Below are positions 53,041 through 62,855 of a stretch of DNA of 64,000 nt, in pieces. This DNA comes from Thauera carbonicopians. Its GTDB lineage: Bacteria; Pseudomonadota; Gammaproteobacteria; Burkholderiales; Rhodocyclaceae. The position numbers and the translations under genes were made by a program. Position 1 is the stretch's first letter. Each line of letters starts with the position of its first letter. Location: contig NZ_JANUXN010000008.1 of assembly GCF_025699485.1 (NCBI RefSeq), forward strand, positions 62,001 through 126,000, written 5' to 3'. The notes beneath the pieces were generated by a model. It saw only the letters and a program-made list of their open reading frames with translations. It made no database searches and was not told where the DNA came from.

Positions 53041-54876
53041 TCAGTGCCGAGCAGGTTCGTACTCCGGTACCCAGCGCTTCAGGCCTGTGCGCACGTCGTC
53101 GTCACTGACTGGCCCTGGTTGCGATAGCCATTGCGTTAGTTCGTCCAGGAAGCTTTCTGCGACTGGCCGAGAACGTGCGATGCGGAGCTTGGGGTGGGGC
53201 GTCTCACGGGTTTCCTCGGCATCGGCCAGCAACTCCTCGTACAGCTTCTCGCCAGGGCGGAGGCCGGTAAACTCGATGCGAATCTCGTCTTCGGTATAAC
53301 CAGACAAGCGGATCATGTTGCGTGCAAGGTCCACGATTTTGACCGGCTCGCCCATATCCAGCACGAAGACCTCGCCGCCCTGACCCATGGCCGCTGCCTG
53401 AAGCACCAGTTGTGCCGCTTCCGGGATCGACATGAAGTAGCGGTTGATCTCCGGATGGGTCACTGTCACCGGGCCGCCGCGAGCGATCTGCTCGGCAAAC
53501 TTCGGAATCACGCTGCCGGTGCTGCCGAGTACGTTGCCGAAGCGGACCATTTCCATCTGCGTAGAGCATGTGGCGGCACAATGCAGCGCTTCGCAGATCA
53601 TCTCGGCCAGACGCTTGGTGGCGCCCATGACATTGGTCGGGTTGACGGCCTTGTCGGTCGAAATCAGCACGAAGCGTTCAGCACCGAAGTGCTGTGCATG
53701 TTTAGCAACCAGCAGTGTGCCCAGTACATTGTTGCGTACAGCTTGCCAAGCGTTATCTACCTCCATTAGCGGCACGTGCTTGTAGGCGGCAGCGTGAAAG
53801 ACAAGCTGTGGAGTCCATGTGGAGAAGATGTCTTTCAATCGGGCAGCGTCTTTCACATCGCCCACCAGCGGTACGATCTTTATTTCCGGCCTCCGGCTAC
53901 GGAACCACTGTTCGGTGTTGTAGAGCGCAAACTCACTATTTTCCAACAGCACCAACTGTGCTGGTGTGAAGCGTGCCAACTGCCTACAGAGCTCGCTACC
54001 GATCGAGCCGCCTGCACCGGTGATCAGAACAGTCTTGTTGGTCACCATGCGCTGAACATGAGCAGAGTCGATCTTCACTGGGTCGCGGCCGAGCAAGTCC
54101 TCGATATCGACTGGCCGCATGGCATTGATCGCCACCTTGCCACCCATCAGATCTTCCAGGCCGGGTACGGTGAAAACCTGTGCTCCAGCGCGCACAGCTA
54201 GGTCGGTGGCTCGCTTCAAGGCATCCGAGGCCGCAGAAGGCATTGCCAGGATCACGTGTTTGGCCCGATGCTCCTTCAATACCTCAGGGAGTGATTGAAC
54301 ACCGCCTGCCACCCGATGTCCGTTGAGTTCGAGCCCCCACTTATCGGGATTGTCGTCGAGTAGTGCAACGACTCGCCAGTCGGGGCTGCGCTCCAACTCC
54401 CGTACCAGCATGGCTCCTCCTGTGCCCGCGCCGACAACGACGACGGGCTTGCCTGTCGCAATCAGATCGCCGTACAGCATGTGTTCCTTCCACATGCGCC
54501 ATGCTGCTCGTCCGCCACCCATAATCAGCAGCAGCAGCATGGGATACAGCGCGATCAGCGAGCGCGGTAGCGCAGGGCTGCCGCGCTCCACTGCAATCAG
54601 CGCGATCAACGCCAGTGTTGATATTGCGATGGCTTTCAGTACCCGCTTGAGATCCGGTAGACTGGCGAATACCCACATACCACGATAAAGACCGGCCACG
54701 CGACAAGCAACGGCATGCACGCCCACCAGCGCCGCGCCAATCAGCAGCAACCTTCCTGTGTAGTGTGTTGGCCACTCGAAATTGAAGCGCAACAGAAAGC
54801 CGCCGACCCAGGCCGCAACGGCGGCGAACAGATCGAAGAGAAATACCAGTGTGGTTCGGGTGTACCGGGTGATCAT
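53041..54876 (-). CDS. WbpM/PglF-type membrane NDP-sugar 4,6-dehydratase
   Basis: This 611-residue protein has four N-terminal membrane helices, a first nucleotide-binding domain (VVVVGAGTGGAMLVRELERS) and a C-terminal SDR dehydratase (VLITGAGGSIGSELCRQLAR, with FVLISTDKAVNPTNVMGATK as its catalytic S/T-D-K region; Met replaces the usual Tyr as in WbpM). It makes the UDP-4-keto-6-deoxy-GlcNAc used for QuiNAc or FucNAc. Confidence 0.93.
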   Translation of the reverse strand: MITRYTRTTLVFLFDLFAAVAAWVGGFLLRFNFEWPTHYTGRLLLIGAALVGVHAVACRVAGLYRGMWVFASLPDLKRVLKAIAISTLALIALIAVERGSPALPRSLIALYPMLLLLIMGGGRAAWRMWKEHMLYGDLIATGKPVVVVGAGTGGAMLVRELERSPDWRVVALLDDNPDKWGLELNGHRVAGGVQSLPEVLKEHRAKHVILAMPSAASDALKRATDLAVRAGAQVFTVPGLEDLMGGKVAINAMRPVDIEDLLGRDPVKIDSAHVQRMVTNKTVLITGAGGSIGSELCRQLARFTPAQLVLLENSEFALYNTEQWFRSRRPEIKIVPLVGDVKDAARLKDIFSTWTPQLVFHAAAYKHVPLMEVDNAWQAVRNNVLGTLLVAKHAQHFGAERFVLISTDKAVNPTNVMGATKRLAEMICEALHCAATCSTQMEMVRFGNVLGSTGSVIPKFAEQIARGGPVTVTHPEINRYFMSIPEAAQLVLQAAAMGQGGEVFVLDMGEPVKIVDLARNMIRLSGYTEDEIRIEFTGLRPGEKLYEELLADAEETRETPHPKLRIARSRPVAESFLDELTQWLSQPGPVSDDDVRTGLKRWVPEYEPARH

Positions 54877-54932
54877 CTTGAAAATGCTAAAATACCCGTG
54901 CGGACTCGATTGGAGCAGCTCGTAACAGGGTG

Positions 54933-55520
54933 TTAGGGTCGAATACGGTCGCCAGCGCCTCTACCTGCCAACGTCAGGAAAATGTACCGAAAATAGGCAA
55001 TGATACCGAGCGAACACAGCATGCGCGCATCCGTCTCGGCAAGCAACTCCGGTGTGGACATGTCGATTTTATTGATTTGCGCCAGGCCGGTGATTCCTGG
55101 ACGGGCATCGAAAACCCCCTGTCTGGACCGCTCGTCGATTAGTTTGTGTTGATTGAACAGACAGGGGCGAGGCCCTACCAGGCTCATATCGCCCTTGAGC
55201 ACATTCCAGAGTTGAGGTAGTTCATCGAGCTTGGTACGACGCAGAAAACGCCCGAAAGGTGTGATATCCCCAGCGTTGGCCAGATGAGTGGCCACCGATG
55301 CCGTGCCCAGGCGCATGGTACGGAATTTGACCAGTGTGAACGGCTGTTGGAAACGCCCGACCCGTATCTGCCGAAAGAGTGGCGAGCCGGTGTCGCACAG
55401 TCCTATGAAGAAGATCACCAGCAATATCGGCAGCCCGAGAAGTATGCCGAGTGAAGAAAGTAAAACATCGAGAAGGCGGATCATCTGGCCGGGTCCGGTA
55501 CACTTGCTACGGTTCTTCAT
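54933..55520 (-). CDS. Initiating sugar-phosphate transferase (PglC/WcaJ-type)
   Basis: This 195-residue protein has one N-terminal re-entrant helix (LDVLLSSLGILLGLPILLVI) and the catalytic domain with LVKFRTMR, GRFLRRTKLDELPQLWNVLK, GDMSLVGPRP and RPGITGLAQI. It moves a sugar-1-phosphate to undecaprenyl phosphate, starting the O-unit. It is the small form lacking the N-terminal helical bundle. Confidence 0.94.
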   Translation of the reverse strand: MKNRSKCTGPGQMIRLLDVLLSSLGILLGLPILLVIFFIGLCDTGSPLFRQIRVGRFQQPFTLVKFRTMRLGTASVATHLANAGDITPFGRFLRRTKLDELPQLWNVLKGDMSLVGPRPCLFNQHKLIDERSRQGVFDARPGITGLAQINKIDMSTPELLAETDARMLCSLGIIAYFRYIFLTLAGRGAGDRIRP

Positions 55521-55555
55521 GCTGCGCTCAGTATCACGGATAACTCAGCAGATTG

Positions 55556-56479
55556 TTATTCATGTCTTATGTTTGATCGATACTTCCTCAGCGCCAGCCG
55601 CATCGCATCGGAGCGGGCGATCGGCGGACTCCAGCCTGCTGCGTCATGGGCATGGCTCCAGTCGACCTTCATGGGTCGGGTCAGGCTGTCCATGGTTCGG
55701 CTCATGCCGCTGGCTCTTGCTAGCGCGTGCAGCCATGAGATTGGAACCGGGGCATTGATAGTCCGTTTGCCGCGAGCAGACGCAATCTCGTCGATCAGTT
55801 CTGCTGTACTGTAATCGGAGCCGTCGCCAATCACAAACAGCCCGCTTGCATGGCTGGCCATGGCGCAGCGCAGGAGAAAATCTGCCAGGTTGTTTACGTG
55901 AATGAAAGATCTTCGTGCGTGTGCCGAGCCGAATGGCAAGGGTAGACCACTGGCAACCAAGTTGCACAGGCGTGTGAAGTTGCCAGGACAGGCCGTCCCG
56001 TACACCATGGGGGGGCGTATGATCGTCAAACGGCCATCCCTCCTACTGAATAGCCCGGCCAGTTCGATATCGGCATTCAGCTTTGACAGCGCATAAGGTG
56101 TTGCAGGGGTGGTCGTGGAGTGCTCCGTAATTGGCTCCAGACTCCAGTTTCCGTATACGCCCAAAGAGCTGAGATGAACCATACGGCCCACGGATTCATC
56201 AAGCACGTGCTGGGAAAGTCTGACTGGCAACTGGCGATTGGCTATGTCGAGCTCCGTCATCATGCATTCAGCATGAGCTTTCCCCGCGACGTTGATCAGG
56301 GCATCAGCAGAAAGATTCTTTAATGCAGAAGAATCATTGATGTCGATCTGCTTTCCATATTTCGAAAGATCTTCATGGTATTTCCGCGACAAGAGAATAA
56401 GTTGGTGCCCGCTCTCGGAAGCAAGGCGTAAAAAAGACTGTCCGATGTATCCGCTGCCGCCTGCAATGATCAGCTTCAT
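55556..56479 (-). CDS. NAD-dependent epimerase/reductase (WbpV/WreQ-like)
   Basis: This 307-residue extended SDR has LIIAGGSGYIGQSFLRLASE, the catalytic MVHLSSLGVYG and Tyr-x-x-x-Lys in TPYALSKLNAD. Beside a WbpM-type dehydratase and an initiating transferase it could be the 4-reductase or epimerase giving UDP-QuiNAc or UDP-FucNAc. It overlaps the glycosyltransferase stop by 4 nt (ATGA). Confidence 0.88.
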   Translation of the reverse strand: MKLIIAGGSGYIGQSFLRLASESGHQLILLSRKYHEDLSKYGKQIDINDSSALKNLSADALINVAGKAHAECMMTELDIANRQLPVRLSQHVLDESVGRMVHLSSLGVYGNWSLEPITEHSTTTPATPYALSKLNADIELAGLFSRRDGRLTIIRPPMVYGTACPGNFTRLCNLVASGLPLPFGSAHARRSFIHVNNLADFLLRCAMASHASGLFVIGDGSDYSTAELIDEIASARGKRTINAPVPISWLHALARASGMSRTMDSLTRPMKVDWSHAHDAAGWSPPIARSDAMRLALRKYRSNIRHE

Positions 56480-57732
56480 CGTACGAGTCCTGGAGAAATA
56501 TTCAATATTTCAAGATAGCGAAGCGCGAGTTCTTCGTAGCCATGATTTTTCATCACATAGTCATGCCCTCGGCTACCCATGGCCGCTCGTTCAGTTTCTG
56601 ACATGGCGGCAAAGGTGGCGAGCGCATTGGCTATTGCCGGTATATTGTCCGGCGATACGGAAAGACCAGCGCGGCATTCCGCCACAGGGTCGTTGCCTGC
56701 ACTGATTGCGAAAAGAATGGGCAGTCGAGCCAGCATATAGTCAAACAGCTTGTTCGGGCTGACGCCAAACCGGAAGAGAGGCTCCGGACGTAATGAGATA
56801 TAGCCGACCTGAGCAGCGTCGAGCAACCCAGGAATTGCCTTCTTCGGGATCTGGTCAAAAATGGCGATGCGATCCGACAAGCTCTTCTCCGCGACAGTTT
56901 CTGCAATTTCGGCGCTCAACTCCCCGCGACCAACGACAATTGCTGCCACGCGATGGTCGCCATGGTCGCGCAGCAGGGCAATCGAGTCGATCAGCGATCG
57001 AACATTGTTCGGTGTACCCAGTGCTCCTGCATAGACTACGACCAGCTTCCCCTCTGCGCGCCAGTGATGGATCTGATTGAATATATCGTTGCTCGCATTG
57101 CTGATGCGTGGCGCGTGCGTATCCACACCATTCGGTATGTAGTGCCAGCGTGCCGGATCCAGTCCTCGATCGATCATATGGGGCAAGGATTTTGGAAGCA
57201 GTGAAACGACTGCATCGGCATGTGTATATGCGTATCGTTCCAGCCAGCCGGTGATGCGTACCAGGGGATGGGAAGAAGGAACACCGGCCAGCTCCGTCAG
57301 GCTCAACGGCCATAAGTCGCGTACTTCGAATATAGAGCGCGCACCAAAGTGGCGAGCCATACGATGGCTGGTGAGAAAAGCATATGGATGAGGCGAGGAG
57401 GCCACTATCATGGATGGCCGCCCGTATCGTCGGACAAGACGGCCTGCATGAAATGGCAGCGCAGTCGCAAAAGCGGCCATGTTCAGCACACGGCCAATAT
57501 GATTGCCTTGATAAGCGGGGGTTGGCAGAAACTCGTAAGGCACGTCTCCGATGGAGCATGCGCCCCGCAGTGCTCCCGGAGAGTCCATCAAATGGTGGAA
57601 TGCCGGTGTGATGACGACCGGGGTCGCTCCTCTGCCTTGCCAGGCACGAGAGAGTTCATACGGGCGGTTGTAGCGGCCGACACCGGGGCCGCCCGCATAT
57701 GGATGGATATACCAGATCGTCGGTGAAGTCAT
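56476..57732 (-). CDS. Glycosyltransferase family 4 (WbuB-like)
   Basis: This 418-residue GT-B enzyme starts IWYIHPYAGGPGVGRYNRPY and has FEVRDLWPLSLTELAGVP, LVVVYAGALGTPNNVRSLID and the EX7E-like region in FRFGVSPNKLFDYMLARLPI. The first two motifs resemble WbuB/FucNAc transferases. It overlaps the asnB gene stop (ATGA). Confidence 0.9.
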   Translation of the reverse strand: MTSPTIWYIHPYAGGPGVGRYNRPYELSRAWQGRGATPVVITPAFHHLMDSPGALRGACSIGDVPYEFLPTPAYQGNHIGRVLNMAAFATALPFHAGRLVRRYGRPSMIVASSPHPYAFLTSHRMARHFGARSIFEVRDLWPLSLTELAGVPSSHPLVRITGWLERYAYTHADAVVSLLPKSLPHMIDRGLDPARWHYIPNGVDTHAPRISNASNDIFNQIHHWRAEGKLVVVYAGALGTPNNVRSLIDSIALLRDHGDHRVAAIVVGRGELSAEIAETVAEKSLSDRIAIFDQIPKKAIPGLLDAAQVGYISLRPEPLFRFGVSPNKLFDYMLARLPILFAISAGNDPVAECRAGLSVSPDNIPAIANALATFAAMSETERAAMGSRGHDYVMKNHGYEELALRYLEILNISPGLVR

Positions 57733-59630
57733 GGCGCCGAGATGTTGAAGCGGTTCAGCCACCGAGCCAACGTTCCGATTCGAAATACGACTGCCTGGGC
57801 CGTTTGTCGTTCTGCCGGAGGCATGGTGCGCCAAGCGCGCAGCAGGGCCTGGACATCGACCCAACGCCCAAGGATCTGGGCGGCATCCAGGCAAGCGTCT
57901 TCCATATGCTTTCCAAGGCTACCGTTCATCCATTGAGACTGAGGGGTGACGAATCCCATTTTGTCGCGTCGATCCAATATCTGGTCCGGGACGATACCGC
58001 GCAGTCCATGGCGCAGCACTGCTTTTGTCCGGCCTGCGCGTAGTTTGTGCCCGATGGGAAGCCGGACGGCAAACTCCACCAGCCGATAATCCAGAAATGG
58101 GACGCGACTTTCCACGGACCAGGCCATGGAGTTTCGATCCTCGTAACGCAGGAGGCTTGGTACGCTGTAGTGATTCAGATCCAGCATCTGGCGCTCGCGA
58201 ATATCCGAAGTTGCGCCCAGCGCAACAGTGCTTGCCGCACTCAGCGCCCGGCTGCTCGGGCGCAGGAAATCTTCAACTTTGAAACCGTCCGGGCGCAGGA
58301 AAGCCGGCAGGTAGCGTATCCCTTCATGCCAGCGCCAATAGCCGCGATCACCATTCAGGAGCACCGCCAGCGCTTCGCGGGAGGCGTGGATGAAGCGTTT
58401 CTGGCGCAGCAGTGACAGCACATGGAAAGCATAGAATTTCCGGTAGCCGCCGAGTATTTCATCGGCACCTTGGCCGTCGAGCAAGACGGGGATGGAGTTT
58501 CTGCGAGCCTCGCGCATGACAGCCCATTGAGCATATAGACTGGCCGTGGAAAACGGCTCCTCCTGATGCCAGACGAGTTGTGCAAAATCGTCGATCAAGG
58601 CCGACTCGGTCGGTTCGGCCATATGTCCGACTACCCCTGTGGCGTCGATCACCCGCTGCGCCCATAGGCTTTCATCGAACTCGGGCTCTGAAAAACGGGC
58701 GGTAAATGTATGGACCGAGCTGCTTGCGATGCGCGCCATCAGTGACACGATGCTCGATGAGTCCAGCCCGCCCGACAGACATGCGCCGACGGGGACATCG
58801 CTGCGCATGCGCAATTTCACCGCGGAGGTGATCAGTTCGCGGAAGGTGTCACACGCCTCCTCGAATGACGGAACCTTTCCCTCGCCCAGTCCAAGCTCAA
58901 GGTGCCAGTATGGCTTGGGCGATGGAACGAGGTTCTGTGCTGAAACAGTCGCATGACAGCCCGGCGGAAAGGCTGCGATGCCGTCGAAAAAAGTTTCATT
59001 GGAAGCGTTGATCGTGCCGAATACCAGATAGTCATGGACGACACGATCATTTGCCTGGGTGGGTGCAGTCGCACCGGCAAGCACTCCCTTGATCTCGGAC
59101 GAAAACCATAGCGTGTTGTTCTGGACACGGAAGTGCAGTGGTTTCACCCCGAAGCGATCGCGCGACAGAATCAGCTTTTGCTCGACTGCGTCCCAGATCG
59201 CCAATGCCCACATGCCATTGAAGCGTGCGAAACAGTCTGCTCCCCATTGGGAATAAGCGGCAAGAACGACTTCCGTATCTGACTCGGAACGGAACGTACA
59301 GCCACGGGAGCGGAGTTCTTCACGTAGTTCTCGATAGTTATAAACCTCGCCGTTGTATGTGATCCAGTACCTGCCGTCCGCGTAGCTCATGGGCTGGTGA
59401 GCGCGGTCGGTACAGTCGATGATCGAGAGGCGCCGATGCCCAAGCGCCAACCGGCCCGCCGGCAAATCCGAAGCTCCGGGATGTTCACCATGCGACTGCG
59501 GAGCCCCCTGATCGGAAAACAGCGCATGACCGGCTCCGTCCGGGCCACGATGAGCCTGAACGGAAGTCATCGAAAAGATCGGGCGCAAGTCGCAAGGCAC
59601 GGCGGACAGAAGGCCGGCGATTCCGCACAT
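57729..59630 (-). CDS. AsnB-like glutamine-dependent amidotransferase 1
   Basis: This 633-residue protein has an N-terminal class II amidotransferase domain with Cys2 as nucleophile (MCGIAGLL), RGPDGAGHALF and ITYNGEVYNYRELREELRS, plus a C-terminal synthetase with the PP-loop PVGACLSGGLDSSSIVSL. In polysaccharide clusters such enzymes amidate uronic acid residues rather than making asparagine. Start ATG at 59630 puts Cys directly after Met. Confidence 0.93.
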   Translation of the reverse strand: MCGIAGLLSAVPCDLRPIFSMTSVQAHRGPDGAGHALFSDQGAPQSHGEHPGASDLPAGRLALGHRRLSIIDCTDRAHQPMSYADGRYWITYNGEVYNYRELREELRSRGCTFRSESDTEVVLAAYSQWGADCFARFNGMWALAIWDAVEQKLILSRDRFGVKPLHFRVQNNTLWFSSEIKGVLAGATAPTQANDRVVHDYLVFGTINASNETFFDGIAAFPPGCHATVSAQNLVPSPKPYWHLELGLGEGKVPSFEEACDTFRELITSAVKLRMRSDVPVGACLSGGLDSSSIVSLMARIASSSVHTFTARFSEPEFDESLWAQRVIDATGVVGHMAEPTESALIDDFAQLVWHQEEPFSTASLYAQWAVMREARRNSIPVLLDGQGADEILGGYRKFYAFHVLSLLRQKRFIHASREALAVLLNGDRGYWRWHEGIRYLPAFLRPDGFKVEDFLRPSSRALSAASTVALGATSDIRERQMLDLNHYSVPSLLRYEDRNSMAWSVESRVPFLDYRLVEFAVRLPIGHKLRAGRTKAVLRHGLRGIVPDQILDRRDKMGFVTPQSQWMNGSLGKHMEDACLDAAQILGRWVDVQALLRAWRTMPPAERQTAQAVVFRIGTLARWLNRFNISAP

Positions 59631-59709
59631 CAATCGGCCCTCGCGTTTCGGCCGACCATCATGTCGATGCTTGGCCTTGTTGCGATACGTACCAAAGCTG
59701 CACGTTCTG

Positions 59710-60942
59710 TCATAGAGCTTCGTATATTGCGACGAGCTTGCTGCCCTCGATCTCCCAGCATACCTCTTGCCGTGCCGAAGAAGCGTTACGCATCCATTTG
59801 GAGAAACGAGCCTTGTCCTGAAACAACGCTTCGATCAGGCGGGCGATGGATTGGGGTTTGCTCATGTCGCCCACCAGACCGATATCCCGGCCCTCGACCA
59901 TTCTCCGAATTTCCGGCAGATCGCTGGCAAGGATAGGCAGTCCTGCGGCAATGAATTCGAATAGTTTGTTGGGCGTGCAGTAATGGTTGTTCAGACACGT
60001 TGCCTGATAGGGAATCACGCCGGCATCGGCAGCTACGGTATAGCGCGGCAGATCTGCCTGCGGCACGGCGGGATGGAGGAATACGCGATTGCCAAGCCCG
60101 AGGTTCCGCACTATGGTGGCGAGTATCTTTGACAATGCGCCATCACCGAGGATCACCAGCACGATGGATTCGTCGCGGACGTGAACCATCGCTTCGACCA
60201 GCGACTCCAGGTTGCGCCCTGCCGACAATCCTCCCTGGAGGAGCAGAATCCGGCTCGAATCCGGTAGCGAAAAAAGTGAGTGGAAAAGCCTTGCTCGCTT
60301 CGGCGGTGTGGAAGTGCGGTCAGCGTTATGGATTACGCCCACGTTGCGAATTCCGTACCGCTTTTCGAGTTCTGCGGAAATCGACGCATTGACCGTGATG
60401 ACCGCATCACATGCGCCGATGTGTCTTGCTTCGATTGCTGCCCAGCGAAGTTTCTCGCGTTCGGAAAACTCCTGCTCGCAGTAGAGCTCATGGCTGTCAT
60501 ACACCAGTTTTGCCCCGCAGCGCGCGGCGTGTTGCCGGGCGACCGCCAGCATTGGCAAATCATGCGCGACGAATACATCGGGGCTGAAGCGGGCTGCCGT
60601 ATCTGCAAACAGCCGGGTGAAGAATGCCTCTTGATCCACGAGGTAGCGCCATGCCCAGGTTTTGAGCGCGCGCATGGCAGCACCATTCATGGGAATCACG
60701 CGGCGCACCCAGCGGTAGCTCCGTAGAATCAAATTCTCGCGAGCGACAGGCGATCCGGAGGTGGACAGCCTGACGATGCGAACATCCTCTGTGTCGTCTT
60801 CGGTATCCAGTGGCATTGCCACAATGGTCACCGCCCAGCCTGCGGTTTCGAGGCTGTCCGCTTCCAGAAGAATGCGCCGGTCGATCTGACGGTCGGCGGT
60901 CAGCATCACCACCGACCGCTTCGACTGCGATTGCTCAGGCAT
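59710..60942 (-). CDS. Glycosyltransferase family 4
   Basis: This 410-residue GT-B enzyme has DVFVAHDLPMLAVARQHAAR, KLVYDSHELYCEQEF, RILLLQGGLSAGRNLESLVE and the nucleotide-sugar site NHYCTPNKLFEFIAAGLPIL. It overlaps the second asnB stop by 8 nt. The donor sugar is unknown. Confidence 0.9.
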   Translation of the reverse strand: MPEQSQSKRSVVMLTADRQIDRRILLEADSLETAGWAVTIVAMPLDTEDDTEDVRIVRLSTSGSPVARENLILRSYRWVRRVIPMNGAAMRALKTWAWRYLVDQEAFFTRLFADTAARFSPDVFVAHDLPMLAVARQHAARCGAKLVYDSHELYCEQEFSEREKLRWAAIEARHIGACDAVITVNASISAELEKRYGIRNVGVIHNADRTSTPPKRARLFHSLFSLPDSSRILLLQGGLSAGRNLESLVEAMVHVRDESIVLVILGDGALSKILATIVRNLGLGNRVFLHPAVPQADLPRYTVAADAGVIPYQATCLNNHYCTPNKLFEFIAAGLPILASDLPEIRRMVEGRDIGLVGDMSKPQSIARLIEALFQDKARFSKWMRNASSARQEVCWEIEGSKLVAIYEAL

Positions 60943-62851
60943 TGACCTTCAAATCTCCGTCGATGAATACCCGGTGCCAGAGTTCGAGGCAGAGCAGCCC
61001 CCACACCACACGGCCAAATTCGCGCTCGTTGTCGATCGTCTGTTCAATGGCACTGATGTTGTAGATGCCGCGCTGCCGGACGCGATCGGACAGCAGGATA
61101 TCCCGCACGAATTCGCGCGCAACGCCCTTCGTCCATTGAGCCAGGGGCGTCGGAAAGCCCATCTTGTCCTTCCGCTCGAATACCTTCTGCGGCACGGTAT
61201 TACGCGCGGCCTCCTTGAACAGATGCTTCATGCGGCCACCGGCAAACTTGATGTTGGGCGGAATGCTCGCCATGAACTCCACGATACGATGGTCGAGCAA
61301 AGGCACCCGCGACTCGATCGATGCCGCCATGCTCGTGCGGTCCTCGACGTGCAGTAATGCCGGCAGCGAGCCCTTCAGATCGAAGTAGGTCATCCGGTTG
61401 ATCAGCGAATGCAGCTCGTCCCGGTTGAAGATCTGCTGGAAGGACTCGAACGGGGAGTACCCTGTCGAGAACAGGTCGCCGCTGAACAGGTGGTTCATGC
61501 CTTCGCTGCGGTCGATCAGGCTGAAGTAGCGCCTGTCCGGTGCCTCGAACAGCCCCTTGCTCCAGAACCCCTGGAGCATCGGCCGGTACGTCTGCAAAAG
61601 AGGCAGGTTGGGGACAATCGACTCCAGTGATACCGCATACCGGTGCTGGTCCGCCGTCTGGTAGATCGCACCGGCAAGGCACTTTTCGAGATAGGCGACA
61701 AGATAACGGGTATAGCCGATGAACAGTTCGTCGCCGCCCTGTCCGCCGAGAACGACCTTCACATGCTCCGATGCCAGCTTCGATACATAGTACTGAGGAA
61801 TGACCCCCGGCCCCGCCAGCGGTTCATCCATGTAGTACATCAGCTTCGGTAGGACATCATGCAGTTCCGAGCCCTGGATGTAGATCTCTTTATAATCGGT
61901 GCCTGCGAACGCGGAAACTTCCTTTGCGTAGCCTGTTTCGTCGAACTGCGGCCCTTCCGGGAACGCGCCGGTAAACGTCTTGATTCGCTCGCCGCGCAGC
62001 ATGCCGGCCGCAAGACAGACTACCGTACTCGAGTCCAGGCCGCCGGACAGGTGTGCCCCGAGCGGAACGTCGGACCGCAGATGCATGCGGGTTGCGTCCT
62101 CGATCAGGCCGGCGAGATGGTCTACGAACCAGCGTTCGTCGTGCTCCTCGTCGATCTCGTACTTCAGGTCCCAATATTGCCAGGTGTGGACAGAAAGCTG
62201 ATCGCCGCTGAACTGGGCCGTCATGCAATAGCCTGGTTCCAGCTTGCGGATATTCTTGAACAGGGTTTTGTCGCCGAGGCAGAACTGGAAAGTGAGGTAG
62301 TCCTGCAGACCATTTCGGTCCGATTCGGCTTTCACGACCCCCGAAGCGAGAATCGCCTTGATCTCGGAGCCGAACGCAAGCGTCTGACCGTCAAATGTGT
62401 AGTAGAACGGCTTGATGCCGATCCGATCGCGTGCGCAGAACAGGCGCCGGTTGCGTTCGTCCCAGATTGCGAACGAAAACATGCCGAGGAAGCGGTCGAC
62501 GCAGTGCTCTCCCCATTCGCGGTAGGCATAGAGCAATACCTCCGTGTCCGAGTACGAGCGGATGGGGTATCCCTTTCCGATCAGTTCGCGCCGCAGTTCG
62601 AGATAGTTGTAGATGGCGCCGTTGAAGACAACGGTCAGTTGTCCATCTTCCGTCGTCATTGGCTGCTTACCATGTTCGGGGTCGATGATGGCGAGCCTGC
62701 GATGCCCCAAGGTTACGTTTGCGCCCCTGGCTTGAAATACTCCATCTCCGTCCGGGCCGCGATGCGCTATGGCGTTCATCATGGCGCGAATGCCATTACT
62801 CGTGTTCGAGTCTGCTGTCGAAACTCCGCACAGTCCTGCAAAACCACACAT
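60935..62851 (-). CDS. AsnB-like glutamine-dependent amidotransferase 2
   Basis: This 638-residue paralogue begins MCGFAGLCGVSTADSN, with RGPDGDGVFQARGANVTLGH and VVFNGAIYNYLELRRELIGK, and has the PP-loop PLGAHLSGGLDSSTVVCLAA followed by LGGQGGDELFIGYTRYL. It differs clearly from amidotransferase 1, so the two probably act on different sugars. It lies 4 nt downstream of the transglutaminase-like gene. Confidence 0.93.
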   Translation of the reverse strand: MCGFAGLCGVSTADSNTSNGIRAMMNAIAHRGPDGDGVFQARGANVTLGHRRLAIIDPEHGKQPMTTEDGQLTVVFNGAIYNYLELRRELIGKGYPIRSYSDTEVLLYAYREWGEHCVDRFLGMFSFAIWDERNRRLFCARDRIGIKPFYYTFDGQTLAFGSEIKAILASGVVKAESDRNGLQDYLTFQFCLGDKTLFKNIRKLEPGYCMTAQFSGDQLSVHTWQYWDLKYEIDEEHDERWFVDHLAGLIEDATRMHLRSDVPLGAHLSGGLDSSTVVCLAAGMLRGERIKTFTGAFPEGPQFDETGYAKEVSAFAGTDYKEIYIQGSELHDVLPKLMYYMDEPLAGPGVIPQYYVSKLASEHVKVVLGGQGGDELFIGYTRYLVAYLEKCLAGAIYQTADQHRYAVSLESIVPNLPLLQTYRPMLQGFWSKGLFEAPDRRYFSLIDRSEGMNHLFSGDLFSTGYSPFESFQQIFNRDELHSLINRMTYFDLKGSLPALLHVEDRTSMAASIESRVPLLDHRIVEFMASIPPNIKFAGGRMKHLFKEAARNTVPQKVFERKDKMGFPTPLAQWTKGVAREFVRDILLSDRVRQRGIYNISAIEQTIDNEREFGRVVWGLLCLELWHRVFIDGDLKVNA

Positions 62852-62855
62852 TGGC

